Position numbers and translations under genes: made by a program. Of a stretch of 64,000 bases of DNA, positions 53,222-62,353 are shown piece by piece (positions within the stretch are counted from its first letter, which is position 1; each line of letters opens with the position of its first letter). The notes below the pieces were generated by a model. The model worked only from the letters and a program-made list of their open reading frames with translations, was not told where the DNA came from and searched no databases. The DNA lies in NCBI GenBank assembly GCA_021825925.1, contig JAKAFP010000009.1, forward strand, positions 1 to 64,000, given 5' to 3'. The stretch comes from Chloroflexota bacterium. Lineage in GTDB: Bacteria; Chloroflexota; Anaerolineae; Anaerolineales; Anaerolineaceae.

Positions 53222-53279
53222 ACCGTGATTTTTGAAGTGTGGAACACTTCAATCTGATTTGTAAAATTGAGGGTATGTC

Positions 53280-53621
53280 ATGTCATCAGAAGAGGATTTC
53301 ATTCGATTTCTGGCCGAACAAATGGAAGAAGCTGGAGAAATTCGGTTTAGAAAAATGTTTGGAGAATATGCCATTTATTGTAATGAAAAGGTTGTCGCGC
53401 TCGTTTGCGACAACAAACTGTTTGTAAAACCTACTGAAGGCGGAAGAAAGTTCATCGGCAATGTTGTCGAGGCACCGGCCTATCCAGGGTCAAAACTATT
53501 TTTCTTCATTGAAGAACAATTTGAAAACAAGGATTGGTTGAGCGAGTTAATTCGAGTTACTGAAAAAGAGCTGCCAGTTCCCAAACCCAAGAAGCAAAAA
53601 ACAGTCCCAGGTAAAAAGTGA
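53280..53621 (+). CDS. TfoX/Sxy N-terminal domain protein
   Basis: 113 residues. TfoX_N marks: IRFRKMFGEYAIYCNEKVVALVCDNKLFVKPTEGGR and AYPGSKLFFFIEE. In enteric bacteria TfoX regulates competence; stand-alone N-domain forms in other phyla are uncharacterised. Ends in a Lys/Pro-rich tail. Confidence 0.92.
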   Translation: MSSEEDFIRFLAEQMEEAGEIRFRKMFGEYAIYCNEKVVALVCDNKLFVKPTEGGRKFIGNVVEAPAYPGSKLFFFIEEQFENKDWLSELIRVTEKELPVPKPKKQKTVPGKK

Positions 53622-53669
53622 TCAACACATTGCATACTATAAAGATGATTTTGTGTTACAGGTATAAGC

Positions 53670-54125
53670 ATGGATAACCCCGTTGAATCGCTCAATGAAT
53701 ATGTGGTCAATGAACTGGCTAAAATGACAGATCGCGATCTGATCATTAAAGAGGTGTGCCTGCGGCAGAACTGCTTTTGGGATGAAGGTGAGCGTTTGGT
53801 TTGTAAAATTGAGGAAGAGAACAGAAAGCAGCTGGAGAAACGTAAAAGTCCGTTGATGTTGGTTATGAGCTCCCTTTTTGCAGCAGCGGGGTTGGTGTGG
53901 GCGTTGTTTTCTTTCTATGGGCTGGTGGCTCCGATCTACACCATGTGGAAGGAGCAAGGCGGTCTCGCGGAAGGTGTCTTATGGATTTACAATTTCTGGT
54001 CGTTGTTCCCGTTTCTATTAATGAGCACGGGGATGACCATTTCAGGCACGATTGGCATTATCCACTCCATAAAGCGGTTAAGGGGAGAAGAAGACGTTGA
54101 CCCAAACGATTCGGCTTTTGAATAG
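53670..54125 (+). CDS. Two-helix membrane protein, unknown
   Basis: 151 residues. A soluble N-terminal part (ESLNEYVVNELAKMTDRDLIIKEVCLRQNCFWDEG, with two cysteines) is followed by two membrane helices (about 73-97 and 115-135). No known family. GTATAAGC precedes the ATG, a weak ribosome-binding site. Confidence 0.6.
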   Translation: MDNPVESLNEYVVNELAKMTDRDLIIKEVCLRQNCFWDEGERLVCKIEEENRKQLEKRKSPLMLVMSSLFAAAGLVWALFSFYGLVAPIYTMWKEQGGLAEGVLWIYNFWSLFPFLLMSTGMTISGTIGIIHSIKRLRGEEDVDPNDSAFE

Positions 54126-54170
54126 ATCGTATAATTGATTATTGGTGGTTGAGATTCTAGCGGAGGACTT

Positions 54171-54812
54171 ATGATTTATACGATCTTGAGTATAGCGGCG
54201 ATTATTTTTGCGTTACTATTTATTTTGACACTGGCGGCACTGCATTTTCTTGAGCCGGAATTCGATCCCAAGTGGCGCATGATCAGCGAGTACGAGATCG
54301 GCAAGTATGGCTATCTCATGCAGGGCGCTTTTTGGGCCTGGGCATCCAGCCTGCTTTTGATGGCGATCGTTATATGGCGTTTTGTCGGAACTGCAGGCGG
54401 GATTATCGGCTGGATCTGGCTGCTGATCATCGTGTTGGCATTGGTGGGCGCAGGTCTTTTTAAGACCAAGGCGATCACGGATAATTCCACCAGCCGCGAC
54501 AACACCCTGCATACCCTGTGCGGATCAATCGTAATATTAACCTTCCCCATAGCTACGACGCTGGTGGCCAACGCCCTGCTGCGCAGTCCGTTTTGGACGC
54601 CATATACCCTGGCAGTGTTCAATTTCACCCTGTTGAACTGGTTGGGCATGATCGCGTTTTTCGGTTCGATCATTTGGTCGCGCAAGAAGGATCCCAGCGC
54701 CGGGCGGGTGGGACCGAAGGTGCTGCTGGGCTGGCCGAACCGCATCATGGTGCTGATCTTTAATGTGTGGGTGATCGTGCTGGCGGTTTGCGTTATCCAG
54801 ATGATGAAATAG
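54171..54812 (+). CDS. DUF998 family membrane protein
   Basis: 213 residues with six membrane helices. The DUF998 signature includes ALHFLEPEFDPKWRMISEYEIGKYGYLMQGAFW and GLFKTKAITDNSTSRDNTLHTLCGSIV. Function unknown. The start ATG has GGAGGA upstream. It ends at a terminator. Confidence 0.9.
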   Translation: MIYTILSIAAIIFALLFILTLAALHFLEPEFDPKWRMISEYEIGKYGYLMQGAFWAWASSLLLMAIVIWRFVGTAGGIIGWIWLLIIVLALVGAGLFKTKAITDNSTSRDNTLHTLCGSIVILTFPIATTLVANALLRSPFWTPYTLAVFNFTLLNWLGMIAFFGSIIWSRKKDPSAGRVGPKVLLGWPNRIMVLIFNVWVIVLAVCVIQMMK

Positions 54813-54835
54813 ATTATTTGTTTCGCGTGTTTTGT

Positions 54836-54866
54836 GCCCTCTCGAGAATTCGGGAGGGCCTTTTAT
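54836..54866 (+). terminator. Terminator after the DUF998 gene
   Basis: GCCCTCTCG (54836-54844) pairs with CGGGAGGGC (54851-54859), followed by CTTTTATTTAT. Confidence 0.88.
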
Positions 54867-54876
54867 TTATCAAATA

Positions 54877-54905
54877 ACCACGAAAAAACGAAAAACACGA
54901 AAGAA
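54877..54905. repeat. Dispersed repeat AACCACGAAAAAACGAAA
   Basis: AACCACGAAAAAACGAAA recurs exactly at 62604, downstream of hypA. The two copies are followed by similar ACGAAAG stretches. No function can be assigned. Confidence 0.55.
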
Positions 54906-55002
54906 AATTATATCTATACTGTTACTAAAGGGGGATGTTGAATTAAGAATATTGGAGAATACTTATTACAAAGATTATTAAGAATCACAGGTGAGGGAAT
55001 TC

Positions 55003-55614
55003 ATGGAAATCATCAAACTCGACCCCAAGAACAAGAAGAAAGCCGCCGCGGTGGTGGCATCCGCTTTTTTCAACTATCCGATGTTCACCTTCTATTTCCC
55101 CGACGAAAAGCGGCGGGAGAAAGAACTGCCCTGGTACATGGAACAAACGCTCAACTGCGCACTTGCCTACGGCGAGGTCTATACCAACCCGGAGTGCTCG
55201 GGTGTGGTTTTCACTCTGCCGCCTGGTCACACCAAGCTTTCGCAGTGGGAGTATATGCAGCACGGGTTCCTGTTTACCCCGCTGGTGTTGGGGTCGAAGG
55301 ATTTCGATCGTTCGCAGGAGTGCGAGGCTTTTGTGTCAGAGACGCACGAACGCCTGATGCAGAATCGTCTACATTATTACCTGTGGGGATTGACGGTTGA
55401 CCCGAAGGTGAAACAACAGGGCATAGGGTCCGCGCTGCTGCAGAAGGTGCTGGAGATCGCGGATGCCGCCATTATGCCCATGTATCTCGAAACGCACGAC
55501 GAGAAGAACGTGGCTTATTACGAGAGCAAGGGCTTTAAGCTGATCAGCACGGAGAAGTTCCCGCATTTTGAATTGGACATCTGGTGTATGGTGAGAGAAT
55601 TTGTATCGTTGTAA
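55003..55614 (+). CDS. GNAT family N-acetyltransferase
   Basis: 203 residues from ATG 55003 (GTGAGG upstream). Acetyl-CoA loop LWGLTVDPKVKQQGIGSALLQ, then YLETHDEKNVAYYESKGF. An unusual hydrophobic N-terminal stretch, ASAFFNYPMFTFYFP, is common in this subgroup. Substrate unknown. Confidence 0.9.
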   Translation: MEIIKLDPKNKKKAAAVVASAFFNYPMFTFYFPDEKRREKELPWYMEQTLNCALAYGEVYTNPECSGVVFTLPPGHTKLSQWEYMQHGFLFTPLVLGSKDFDRSQECEAFVSETHERLMQNRLHYYLWGLTVDPKVKQQGIGSALLQKVLEIADAAIMPMYLETHDEKNVAYYESKGFKLISTEKFPHFELDIWCMVREFVSL

Positions 55615-55955
55615 AACGATCAACAATGAAACTCTTTGAGTTTTTTATGAAAAACATTTTTTCACAATAATCCGGCACTAATCGTCGCACTGTGCCAGAG
55701 AAAATTTTATGGCAAGCACCCGCATGGAATTGAAGAATGCTTTGAGAAATTTACTTGGTTTTAGGGATGACCAAAAACCTCCTTTTGTATTCGAAAATTG
55801 ACCAATAACATATTTATACCTAACTTATAACTTATTATTTTGTTAGGTAAAAAACTAAACTTTTCAAAATTTTTTTATTGATTACGCCATAAAGAATACT
55901 ATTACTTATATAATAAAAGCGTATTTATTCAAAATGAATTAAGGGGTTATATGGT
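55615..55955. other. AT-rich region before the LRR-Roc-COR-TIR gene
   Basis: About 340 nt without a confident gene. A small terminator AAACTC/GAGTTT lies at 55629-55643. A 30-codon ORF at 55709-55801 (starting MASTRMELKNALRNLLGFRD) could be a remnant. ACCTAAC (55818-55824) and GTTAGGT (55842-55848) form an inverted repeat. Base composition drops sharply here, so the insertion boundary of the following AT-rich gene is probably inside this stretch. Confidence 0.5.
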
Positions 55956-58793
55956 ATGACTGATATCGATACAATCACCAGTATAGAAAAATTCACTGGG
56001 GAAAGAATATCTATTTTTTCTGAAAAATCGTTCTCAGATGAAAATGGTTATTCTATAAACAATAAAAGACGAGTTACACGAATTTCAATAAATCCGAATA
56101 ATAGTAAAAGAACGAACACATCTTTTGTAACATACTTACAAAGACTGACTGAGTTAAGAGAACTAAGATTATCAAATTGTCCTTTAGAAGATATTTCCTT
56201 TTTAAAAAAACTTAGAAAATTGCAAAAATTTGAATTAATCAATTCCAATGTACAGGATATTTCCCCATTGATAGATTTACCTAATCTAGTGGAGTTATCA
56301 TTAATTCATAATGATATTACTGATATTATTCCAATAATTAATCTATTAAAACTAAGAAAATTAAACTTAGCCTCAAACAAAATAAGTGATATTACCCCAA
56401 TTGGTGCCTTGATAAGTTTAGAGGAATTAGATCTTAGTTCTAACAAAATTATTGATGTATCTGTGTTAAGAAAATTAAGAAAGCTAAGAATTCTAAATCT
56501 TAATTCTAATAAAATTGAGTCCATGTCTAGTCTTGCAGACTTAAAATATATAGAAGAACTTCAAATAGAGAGTAATAAGATTATTGATATTTTACCAATT
56601 CGAAATATGAAATTATTGCGCTTATTAAATTTGAAAAAAAATCCTATTAATGAGTTACAACCATGGATTGCAGAGTTAAATTTAGAAATACACGTAAATA
56701 GCACCGTGGAAAGAGGTTATATATCTTTTGAAAATAACCCCATAAAAATACCACCTATTGAAATAGTTTATAAAGGAAGAAAGGCAATTAGTAATTTCTA
56801 CAAACAATTGTTAGAACAGAAAGAGGATTATTTGTTCGAGGCAAAATTATTAATTGTGGGAGAACCAGGGGCGGGTAAGACAACAATGGCCAGGAAAATT
56901 GAGAACCCAGAATGTTCCTTACCACTCGAAAAAGAAACGACAAAAGGAATTGAAGTACTTCAGTATTATTTTCCCATGGAAAAAGATAATATTTCGACTT
57001 CAATAAAAATTGATGAACGAACTTTTCGACTAAATATTTGGGATTTTGGAGGGCAGGAAATTTACAAGGCTACTCACCGTTTCTTTCTTTCCAAACGTTC
57101 AGTCTATGCGTTAGTAGCTGACAGTCGTAATGAAGATACTGATTTTAATTACTGGCTTAATATTGTTGAAATGTTTGGTGGTGAAAGCCCCTTATTAATA
57201 GTACTGAATGAAAAACACCAACGGAAAAGGAACATTGACACAACTTCGATGAGCCGAAGATTCACAAATATATCAGAGGTGATTGATGTTGATTTTGCTG
57301 AAAGTGATAAGAATCGAATTAATCGACTTAGAAGGGCAGTAAGATATTTCTCATTGAGATTACCACATGTGGGAAATCCTGTTCCATCAAGATGGACTGA
57401 CATTCGAGAAGCAATCGAGAATAATCCAAATAATACAATTACAATACAAGAGTATTTATCAATATGTGCAATAAATGGAATATCCCTTTCGCAAGATGCA
57501 ATGGTTTTGAGTCAATATTTTCATGATATAGGTGTTTTTCTCCATTTTCAAGAAGATAGTTTATTATCTAAAACAATTTTCTTGAAACCTAACTGGGCAA
57601 CAAATGCAGTGTATAAACTTCTTGATCATGAATTATTGAATATGAATAATGGTAGATTTAGTAGGGAAGACACAAGAGCGATATGGAATGAGGTTCAATA
57701 TGAATTTCTAAGAGATGAATTGCTTAGATTAATGCAAAAATTCTTTTTAACTTACGAAATAAATAATTCGGGAGAATATATAGTTCCTGAAAGATTGCCA
57801 ATTGCACAACCGCATTACTCTTGGGTTTCATCTAATAATTTGTTCTTGCGCTACCAATATGATGATTTTATGCCCAAAGGAATATTAGCACAATTGATTG
57901 TGAAAATGAATCAATATATTCATAATCACAACCTTGTTTGGCGTAAAGGTGTAATCTTTGAGCGAGAAAATGGGATTGCAGAAGTTATCGAATACTACGA
58001 TTCAAGGACCATTAAAATCCGAATTTCTGGAATTAATAAACGGGATTTTATGACAATAATTATGGATCAACTTGACCAAATCAATAGACAATATGAAAAA
58101 TTAAAAGTTGAAAAACTAATCCCTTGTAATTGTAAATCTTGTAAAACTGATAACGAACCCTATTTTTATCGGTATACTGACTTGAAGAGACGCCTAGAAA
58201 ATTCGAGATTTAAAATAGAATGCAATAAAAGTTTTGAAATGGTTAATGTTCAAAGCATGCTCGATGAAATTTACTTTCCAATTGAAAATAGTTTCAATGA
58301 TGAGAGTTCAACAATTGATAAAGAATTAAAAGATGGGGGGGAGAGAAATACAATTTTCATCTGTTACTCTCATAAAGATAAAAGTTGGTTAGAAAAAGTA
58401 AAATTAAATATAAGCGTTTTAGAGAATTTAGGTTATTCTGTAAATATTTGGGATGATACAAGAATACATCCTGGAATGAAATGGAAATCCGAGTTACAAC
58501 ACTCTTTATCGATTGCAAAGGTTGCGATATTGTTAGTGAGTACAGATTTCATGGTCTCTGAGTTTATTAGTAATTATGAGCTTCCTCAATTATTAAAAAA
58601 CGCAGAGAATGCTGGCGCAATAATCTTACCAATCATAATAAAACCTTGTCTTTTTTCTAAAAATGAAGCATTAAATAAGTTTCAGACTGTAAATGATCCA
58701 AAATTACCACTCTCTAAAATGTCAGAATGCGATCAAGATGATATTTTAGTATCCTTAGCAGAACGAATTGCAGAGATTATTAAAACACGATAG
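55956..58793 (+). CDS. LRR-Roc-COR-TIR protein (bacterial ROCO/NLR-like)
   Basis: 945 residues, no signal peptide. Order: about nine leucine-rich repeats (residues ~62-250; LxxLxLxxNxIxDIxP type), Roc GTPase (~290-470) with GEPGAGKTT at 302-310, switch/G3 DFGGQE at 363-368 and an NEK element at 418-420, COR dimerisation region (~480-770), and a C-terminal TIR domain (~798-900) opening TIFICYSHKDKSWLEK, with the probable catalytic Glu875 in NYELPQLL. TIR domains of bacteria cleave NAD+ when an attached sensor is triggered. The gene is far more AT-rich than its surroundings and stands alone, indicating acquisition. Antiviral defence is plausible but untested. Confidence 0.92.
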   Translation: MTDIDTITSIEKFTGERISIFSEKSFSDENGYSINNKRRVTRISINPNNSKRTNTSFVTYLQRLTELRELRLSNCPLEDISFLKKLRKLQKFELINSNVQDISPLIDLPNLVELSLIHNDITDIIPIINLLKLRKLNLASNKISDITPIGALISLEELDLSSNKIIDVSVLRKLRKLRILNLNSNKIESMSSLADLKYIEELQIESNKIIDILPIRNMKLLRLLNLKKNPINELQPWIAELNLEIHVNSTVERGYISFENNPIKIPPIEIVYKGRKAISNFYKQLLEQKEDYLFEAKLLIVGEPGAGKTTMARKIENPECSLPLEKETTKGIEVLQYYFPMEKDNISTSIKIDERTFRLNIWDFGGQEIYKATHRFFLSKRSVYALVADSRNEDTDFNYWLNIVEMFGGESPLLIVLNEKHQRKRNIDTTSMSRRFTNISEVIDVDFAESDKNRINRLRRAVRYFSLRLPHVGNPVPSRWTDIREAIENNPNNTITIQEYLSICAINGISLSQDAMVLSQYFHDIGVFLHFQEDSLLSKTIFLKPNWATNAVYKLLDHELLNMNNGRFSREDTRAIWNEVQYEFLRDELLRLMQKFFLTYEINNSGEYIVPERLPIAQPHYSWVSSNNLFLRYQYDDFMPKGILAQLIVKMNQYIHNHNLVWRKGVIFERENGIAEVIEYYDSRTIKIRISGINKRDFMTIIMDQLDQINRQYEKLKVEKLIPCNCKSCKTDNEPYFYRYTDLKRRLENSRFKIECNKSFEMVNVQSMLDEIYFPIENSFNDESSTIDKELKDGGERNTIFICYSHKDKSWLEKVKLNISVLENLGYSVNIWDDTRIHPGMKWKSELQHSLSIAKVAILLVSTDFMVSEFISNYELPQLLKNAENAGAIILPIIIKPCLFSKNEALNKFQTVNDPKLPLSKMSECDQDDILVSLAERIAEIIKTR

Positions 58794-58885
58794 AACCACT
58801 AACAAGTAATTCATAGCACTAAGAATTTAATCGTCGGTATTCGTACTTTGTAATAAATTACTAAGTACATGTATAACATAAAAAC

Positions 58886-58903
58886 ATACCTTACGTTAGG
58901 TAT
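58886..58903. repeat. Short inverted repeat flanking the LRR-Roc-COR-TIR gene
   Basis: ATACCT (58886-58891) and AGGTAT (58898-58903) face each other across CGTT-containing spacer; GTTAGGTA here also occurs at 55842 on the other side of the gene. The 8-bp match may mark the borders of the inserted segment or be chance. Confidence 0.35.
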
Positions 58904-58964
58904 TTTATGATGTAAAATAGAATTGGAGAGTCAGCAAAAGGCTTCCACTCTCCAAGAGGATACT

Positions 58965-59636
58965 ATGAATGAATTCAAAGTGCTTGAGATCAAAGAAAGT
59001 GTCTTTGAAGACAACAACCGGCAGGCGGATGTTCTCAGGGGAGAACTGAAAAAGAACAAGACCTTTTTATTGAATTTAATGTCCTCGCCCGGGGCGGGCA
59101 AGACCACCACCCTGGTGCGGACGATAGAGGCGTTGAAAGATGAACTGGCCATCGGTGTGGTCGAAGCGGATATAGATTCCGCGGTGGATGCCGACACGAT
59201 TGTGCAAACGGGCGCCAAGGTGATCCAGGTGCACACGGGCGGGATGTGCCACATGGACGCCTACATGACGGAGCAAGGTCTGCACGAAATGGGCATAGGC
59301 GGCCTGGACCTGGTCATTCTTGAAAATATCGGCAATCTGCTCTGCCCGGCTGATTTTGACACCGGTGCGGCGCGCAACGCCATGATCCTGAGTGTGCCGG
59401 AGGGCGACGACAAGCCGCTCAAGTATCCGCATATGTTCTCGATCGTAGACGTATTGCTGGTCAACAAAATGGACGCCATGTCTTTCTTCAATTTTGATCT
59501 GCAGGTCATGACCGAACGGGTCAAGAAGCTGAACCCAAAGGTCAGGATCATCCCCATATCTGCCAAAACCGGCGAAGGCGTCGCCGCATGGGCAGACTGG
59601 CTTTGTACTGAAATCAAACAGTGGAACACTGATTAA
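58965..59636 (+). CDS. hypB: HypB-type nickel-handling GTPase
   Basis: 223 residues from ATG 58965 (AAGAGGA upstream); an in-frame ATG 14 codons earlier lacks conservation. P-loop NLMSSPGAGKTTTL, metal-site element GGMCHMDA, base-recognition LLVNKMDAM and PISAKTGEG. The long N-terminal histidine-rich stretch of some HypB proteins is absent. HypB hydrolyses GTP to deliver nickel to hydrogenase or urease. No hydrogenase is in the window; the next two genes complete a HypB/Fe-S flavoprotein/HypA cluster. Confidence 0.93.
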   Translation: MNEFKVLEIKESVFEDNNRQADVLRGELKKNKTFLLNLMSSPGAGKTTTLVRTIEALKDELAIGVVEADIDSAVDADTIVQTGAKVIQVHTGGMCHMDAYMTEQGLHEMGIGGLDLVILENIGNLLCPADFDTGAARNAMILSVPEGDDKPLKYPHMFSIVDVLLVNKMDAMSFFNFDLQVMTERVKKLNPKVRIIPISAKTGEGVAAWADWLCTEIKQWNTD

Positions 59637-59663
59637 TCATTCCAAGATGGAGAGGTAATTCTG

Positions 59664-62342
59664 ATGGCTGTCAAACTAAAAGTGTTGGAGTTCGCCAATA
59701 AAGTCAGTCGCAAGAAAATGGGTTCCAAGGCCGGAATCAAAGCCACCGATCCCGAATACATGATCCTCGAACCCGTGGTCACTGAAGAAATGGCCGAAGT
59801 GGCCATGTGCCTCGGCATGCGCATTCCGCGCAGCGCGGAAGAGATCGCGGCCATGTGCGGCAAGCCATTGGATAGAACCAAGGAACTGCTGTGGGATCTC
59901 TCCATTGCCGGTGTTTGCTTCGTCAACACCATTGACGGAGTGGATAAATTCTGGCACGACACCTGGGTGCCGGGCATCATGGAAATGATGAACAATAATC
60001 TGGAGAACGTTAGAAAGTATCCCCAGATCGCTGAAGCCTTCGAAGCCTATGGCCGGGTGCGCGGCAAGATGACCGCGGGCAACTTCCCCGTAGGGGTTGG
60101 TCTGATGCGCGTCATTCCCATTGAAACGGCGATTGACGGCAACAGCCGCAAGGCGTCTTATGAAGAAGTCTCCAAATATCTCAATGACAACTCCATCTTT
60201 TCGGTCTCCAACTGCTCCTGCCGTACGGCCAGAGAAGCCATGGGCGAGGGCTGCGGACATCTGAAAGAAGACATGTGCATCCAGATGGGGCACGCCGCGG
60301 AATATTACATCCGCACCGGGCGCGGACGCGAGATCACCCGAGAAGAAGCTTTCGAGATCATAAAGCGCGCCGAAGAGAACGGCCTGATGCACCAGATCCC
60401 CAATATTGATGGGGTGGGCAAGACCCACGCCATTTGCAACTGCTGTGGATGTTCCTGCCTTTCACTGCGCACGGCTGAAATGTTCATCAACACCGACATG
60501 GTGCGCTCCAATTATGTTTCACATGTGGATAAAGAAAAATGTGTGGCCTGCGGCGAATGTGTGGAGGCTTGCCCCACCAACGCGTTGAAATTGGGACAGA
60601 AGATCTGCGGTAAAACCCCCATCGTGGTTGCCGAGCGTTTAACCCCACGTGACAACGACTGGCCAGAAGAAATGTGGAATACCGAATACCGCTACAACCG
60701 TTCGGATGTGGTGGATACCGGCACCAGCCCCTGCAAGACCAACTGCCCAGCCCACATCGGCATCCAGGGCTACATCAAATTGGCTTCTCTGGGCAGGTAC
60801 ACGGATGCGCTGGAACTGATCAAACGTGAGAATCCCTTCCCGGCGGTATGTGGACGCATCTGCCCGCGTAATTGCGAGAACGACTGCACACGCCGCGATA
60901 TTGACGATCCGATCGCCATTGACGAGATCAAGAAATTCATTGCCGAGCAAGACCTGAATTCTCAGCACCGCTATGTGCCGGCCAAACGGCATGCCTATGG
61001 CAAGAAGATCGCCGTGATCGGCGCCGGCCCGGCCGGACTCTCCTGTGCGTATTACCTGGCCATTGACGGTTATAAAGTGACCGTGTTTGAAAAACAGAAA
61101 GCCCCCGGCGGTATGCTCACACTGGGTATTCCCTCCTTCAGACTTGAGAAGACTGTGGTCAACGCCGAGATTGAGATCCTGAAGGATCTGGGCGTGGAAT
61201 TCAAACTCGGATTTGAAGTGGGCAAAGACGCCAGCCTGGATGACCTGCGCAAACAGGGATACGAGGCCTTCTATATGGCCATCGGCGCCCAGGGTGGGCG
61301 TAAACTTGGTATTGAAGGCGAAGATGCTCAGGGCGTGATCTCCGGTGTGGATTTCGTGCGCAACATCAATTTAAACGAAAAAGTGGAACTCAAGGGCAAG
61401 GTGGTGGTGATCGGCGGCGGCAACGTGGCCATTGATGTGGCTCGAAGCGCCGTGCGCGTGGGCTCTGCCAGTGTGGATCTTTACTGCCTTGAGACCCGCG
61501 AACAGATGCCTGCTCTTGACGACGAGATCGAAGAGGCCGAAGCCGAAGCGATCAAGGTCAACAACTCCTGGGGACCGAAACGCATCCTCACCAGCAGCGG
61601 CAAGGTCACAGGTGTGGAATTCAAGAAGTGCGTTTCCGTGTTTGACGAAAGCGGGCGCTTTGCACCAAGTTACGACGAAAATCAAACCATTACTGTGGAA
61701 GCTGATCACGTGCTGGTCTCCATCGGACAATCCATCGAGTGGGGTGCCCTGCTGGATGGCTCCAAGGCGGAGTTGAACCGCAACCAGACCATCAAGGCCG
61801 ATCCGCTAACCTGGCAGACCGCCCAGCCGGATGTTTTCGCCGGCGGTGATGTGGTCACCGGACCGAAGTTCGCCATTGACGCCATTGCGGCAGGTAAACA
61901 AGCTGCCATCTCGATCCACCGCTTTGTGCAGCCCGGTCAGAGCCTGACCATCGGCCGCAGCAAACGTCAGTATAAATCGCTTGACCGCGCTGATCTTGTG
62001 CTTAGCGGGTACGACCGCCTTCCGCGCCAGAAAGCCGGCCATCTGGATGTTGCCAAGGCGAAGATCGCCTTCAACGACTTGCGGGCAACCTTCACCGAAG
62101 AGCAGATGAAGAAGGAAACCCAGCGATGCCTGAGCTGCGGCGCCACCGTGGTGGATACCGCGCTGTGCGTGGGCTGCGGCATGTGCACCACCAAGTGTAA
62201 ATTTGATGCGGTATCGCTCGTCCGTGAATATAACGGCACGGGGGCGGCTTATGAAGATCTGAAACCGATCGTGATCAAGCAAATGCTCAAACGCAAGATC
62301 AAGATCGCCGGCAAGAAAATCAGCCGCGTCTTCACCAGGTAA
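59664..62342 (+). CDS. Large Fe-S/FAD oxidoreductase, GltD-like with N-terminal ferredoxin module
   Basis: 892 residues. The N-terminal half has NCSCR, a C-rich ICNCCGCSC segment and a 4Fe-4S ferredoxin motif CVACGECVEACP (about 293-304). The GltD-like part follows: TNCPAHIGIQGYIKLA, CPRNCENDC cysteines, FAD-binding IAVIGAGPAGLS (about 449-460), a second NAD(P)H Rossmann VVVIGGGNVAIDVARSA, and GGDVVTGPKFAIDAI. The C terminus has another cluster, CLSCGATVVDTALCVGCGMC. It is predicted to move electrons between NAD(P)H and low-potential carriers, perhaps linked to a Ni enzyme. It lies between hypB and hypA. Confidence 0.88.
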   Translation: MAVKLKVLEFANKVSRKKMGSKAGIKATDPEYMILEPVVTEEMAEVAMCLGMRIPRSAEEIAAMCGKPLDRTKELLWDLSIAGVCFVNTIDGVDKFWHDTWVPGIMEMMNNNLENVRKYPQIAEAFEAYGRVRGKMTAGNFPVGVGLMRVIPIETAIDGNSRKASYEEVSKYLNDNSIFSVSNCSCRTAREAMGEGCGHLKEDMCIQMGHAAEYYIRTGRGREITREEAFEIIKRAEENGLMHQIPNIDGVGKTHAICNCCGCSCLSLRTAEMFINTDMVRSNYVSHVDKEKCVACGECVEACPTNALKLGQKICGKTPIVVAERLTPRDNDWPEEMWNTEYRYNRSDVVDTGTSPCKTNCPAHIGIQGYIKLASLGRYTDALELIKRENPFPAVCGRICPRNCENDCTRRDIDDPIAIDEIKKFIAEQDLNSQHRYVPAKRHAYGKKIAVIGAGPAGLSCAYYLAIDGYKVTVFEKQKAPGGMLTLGIPSFRLEKTVVNAEIEILKDLGVEFKLGFEVGKDASLDDLRKQGYEAFYMAIGAQGGRKLGIEGEDAQGVISGVDFVRNINLNEKVELKGKVVVIGGGNVAIDVARSAVRVGSASVDLYCLETREQMPALDDEIEEAEAEAIKVNNSWGPKRILTSSGKVTGVEFKKCVSVFDESGRFAPSYDENQTITVEADHVLVSIGQSIEWGALLDGSKAELNRNQTIKADPLTWQTAQPDVFAGGDVVTGPKFAIDAIAAGKQAAISIHRFVQPGQSLTIGRSKRQYKSLDRADLVLSGYDRLPRQKAGHLDVAKAKIAFNDLRATFTEEQMKKETQRCLSCGATVVDTALCVGCGMCTTKCKFDAVSLVREYNGTGAAYEDLKPIVIKQMLKRKIKIAGKKISRVFTR

Positions 62343-62353
62343 ACCGAGGTCTT

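Noticed and set aside
55709..55801. 30-codon ORF before the LRR-Roc-COR-TIR gene
   Set aside because: Too short to support, no ribosome-binding site; mentioned only as a possible remnant.
59676..60428. 250-codon minus-strand frame across the Fe-S flavoprotein gene
   Set aside because: Shadow of a GC-rich gene on the other strand; the plus-strand protein has clear cofactor motifs.
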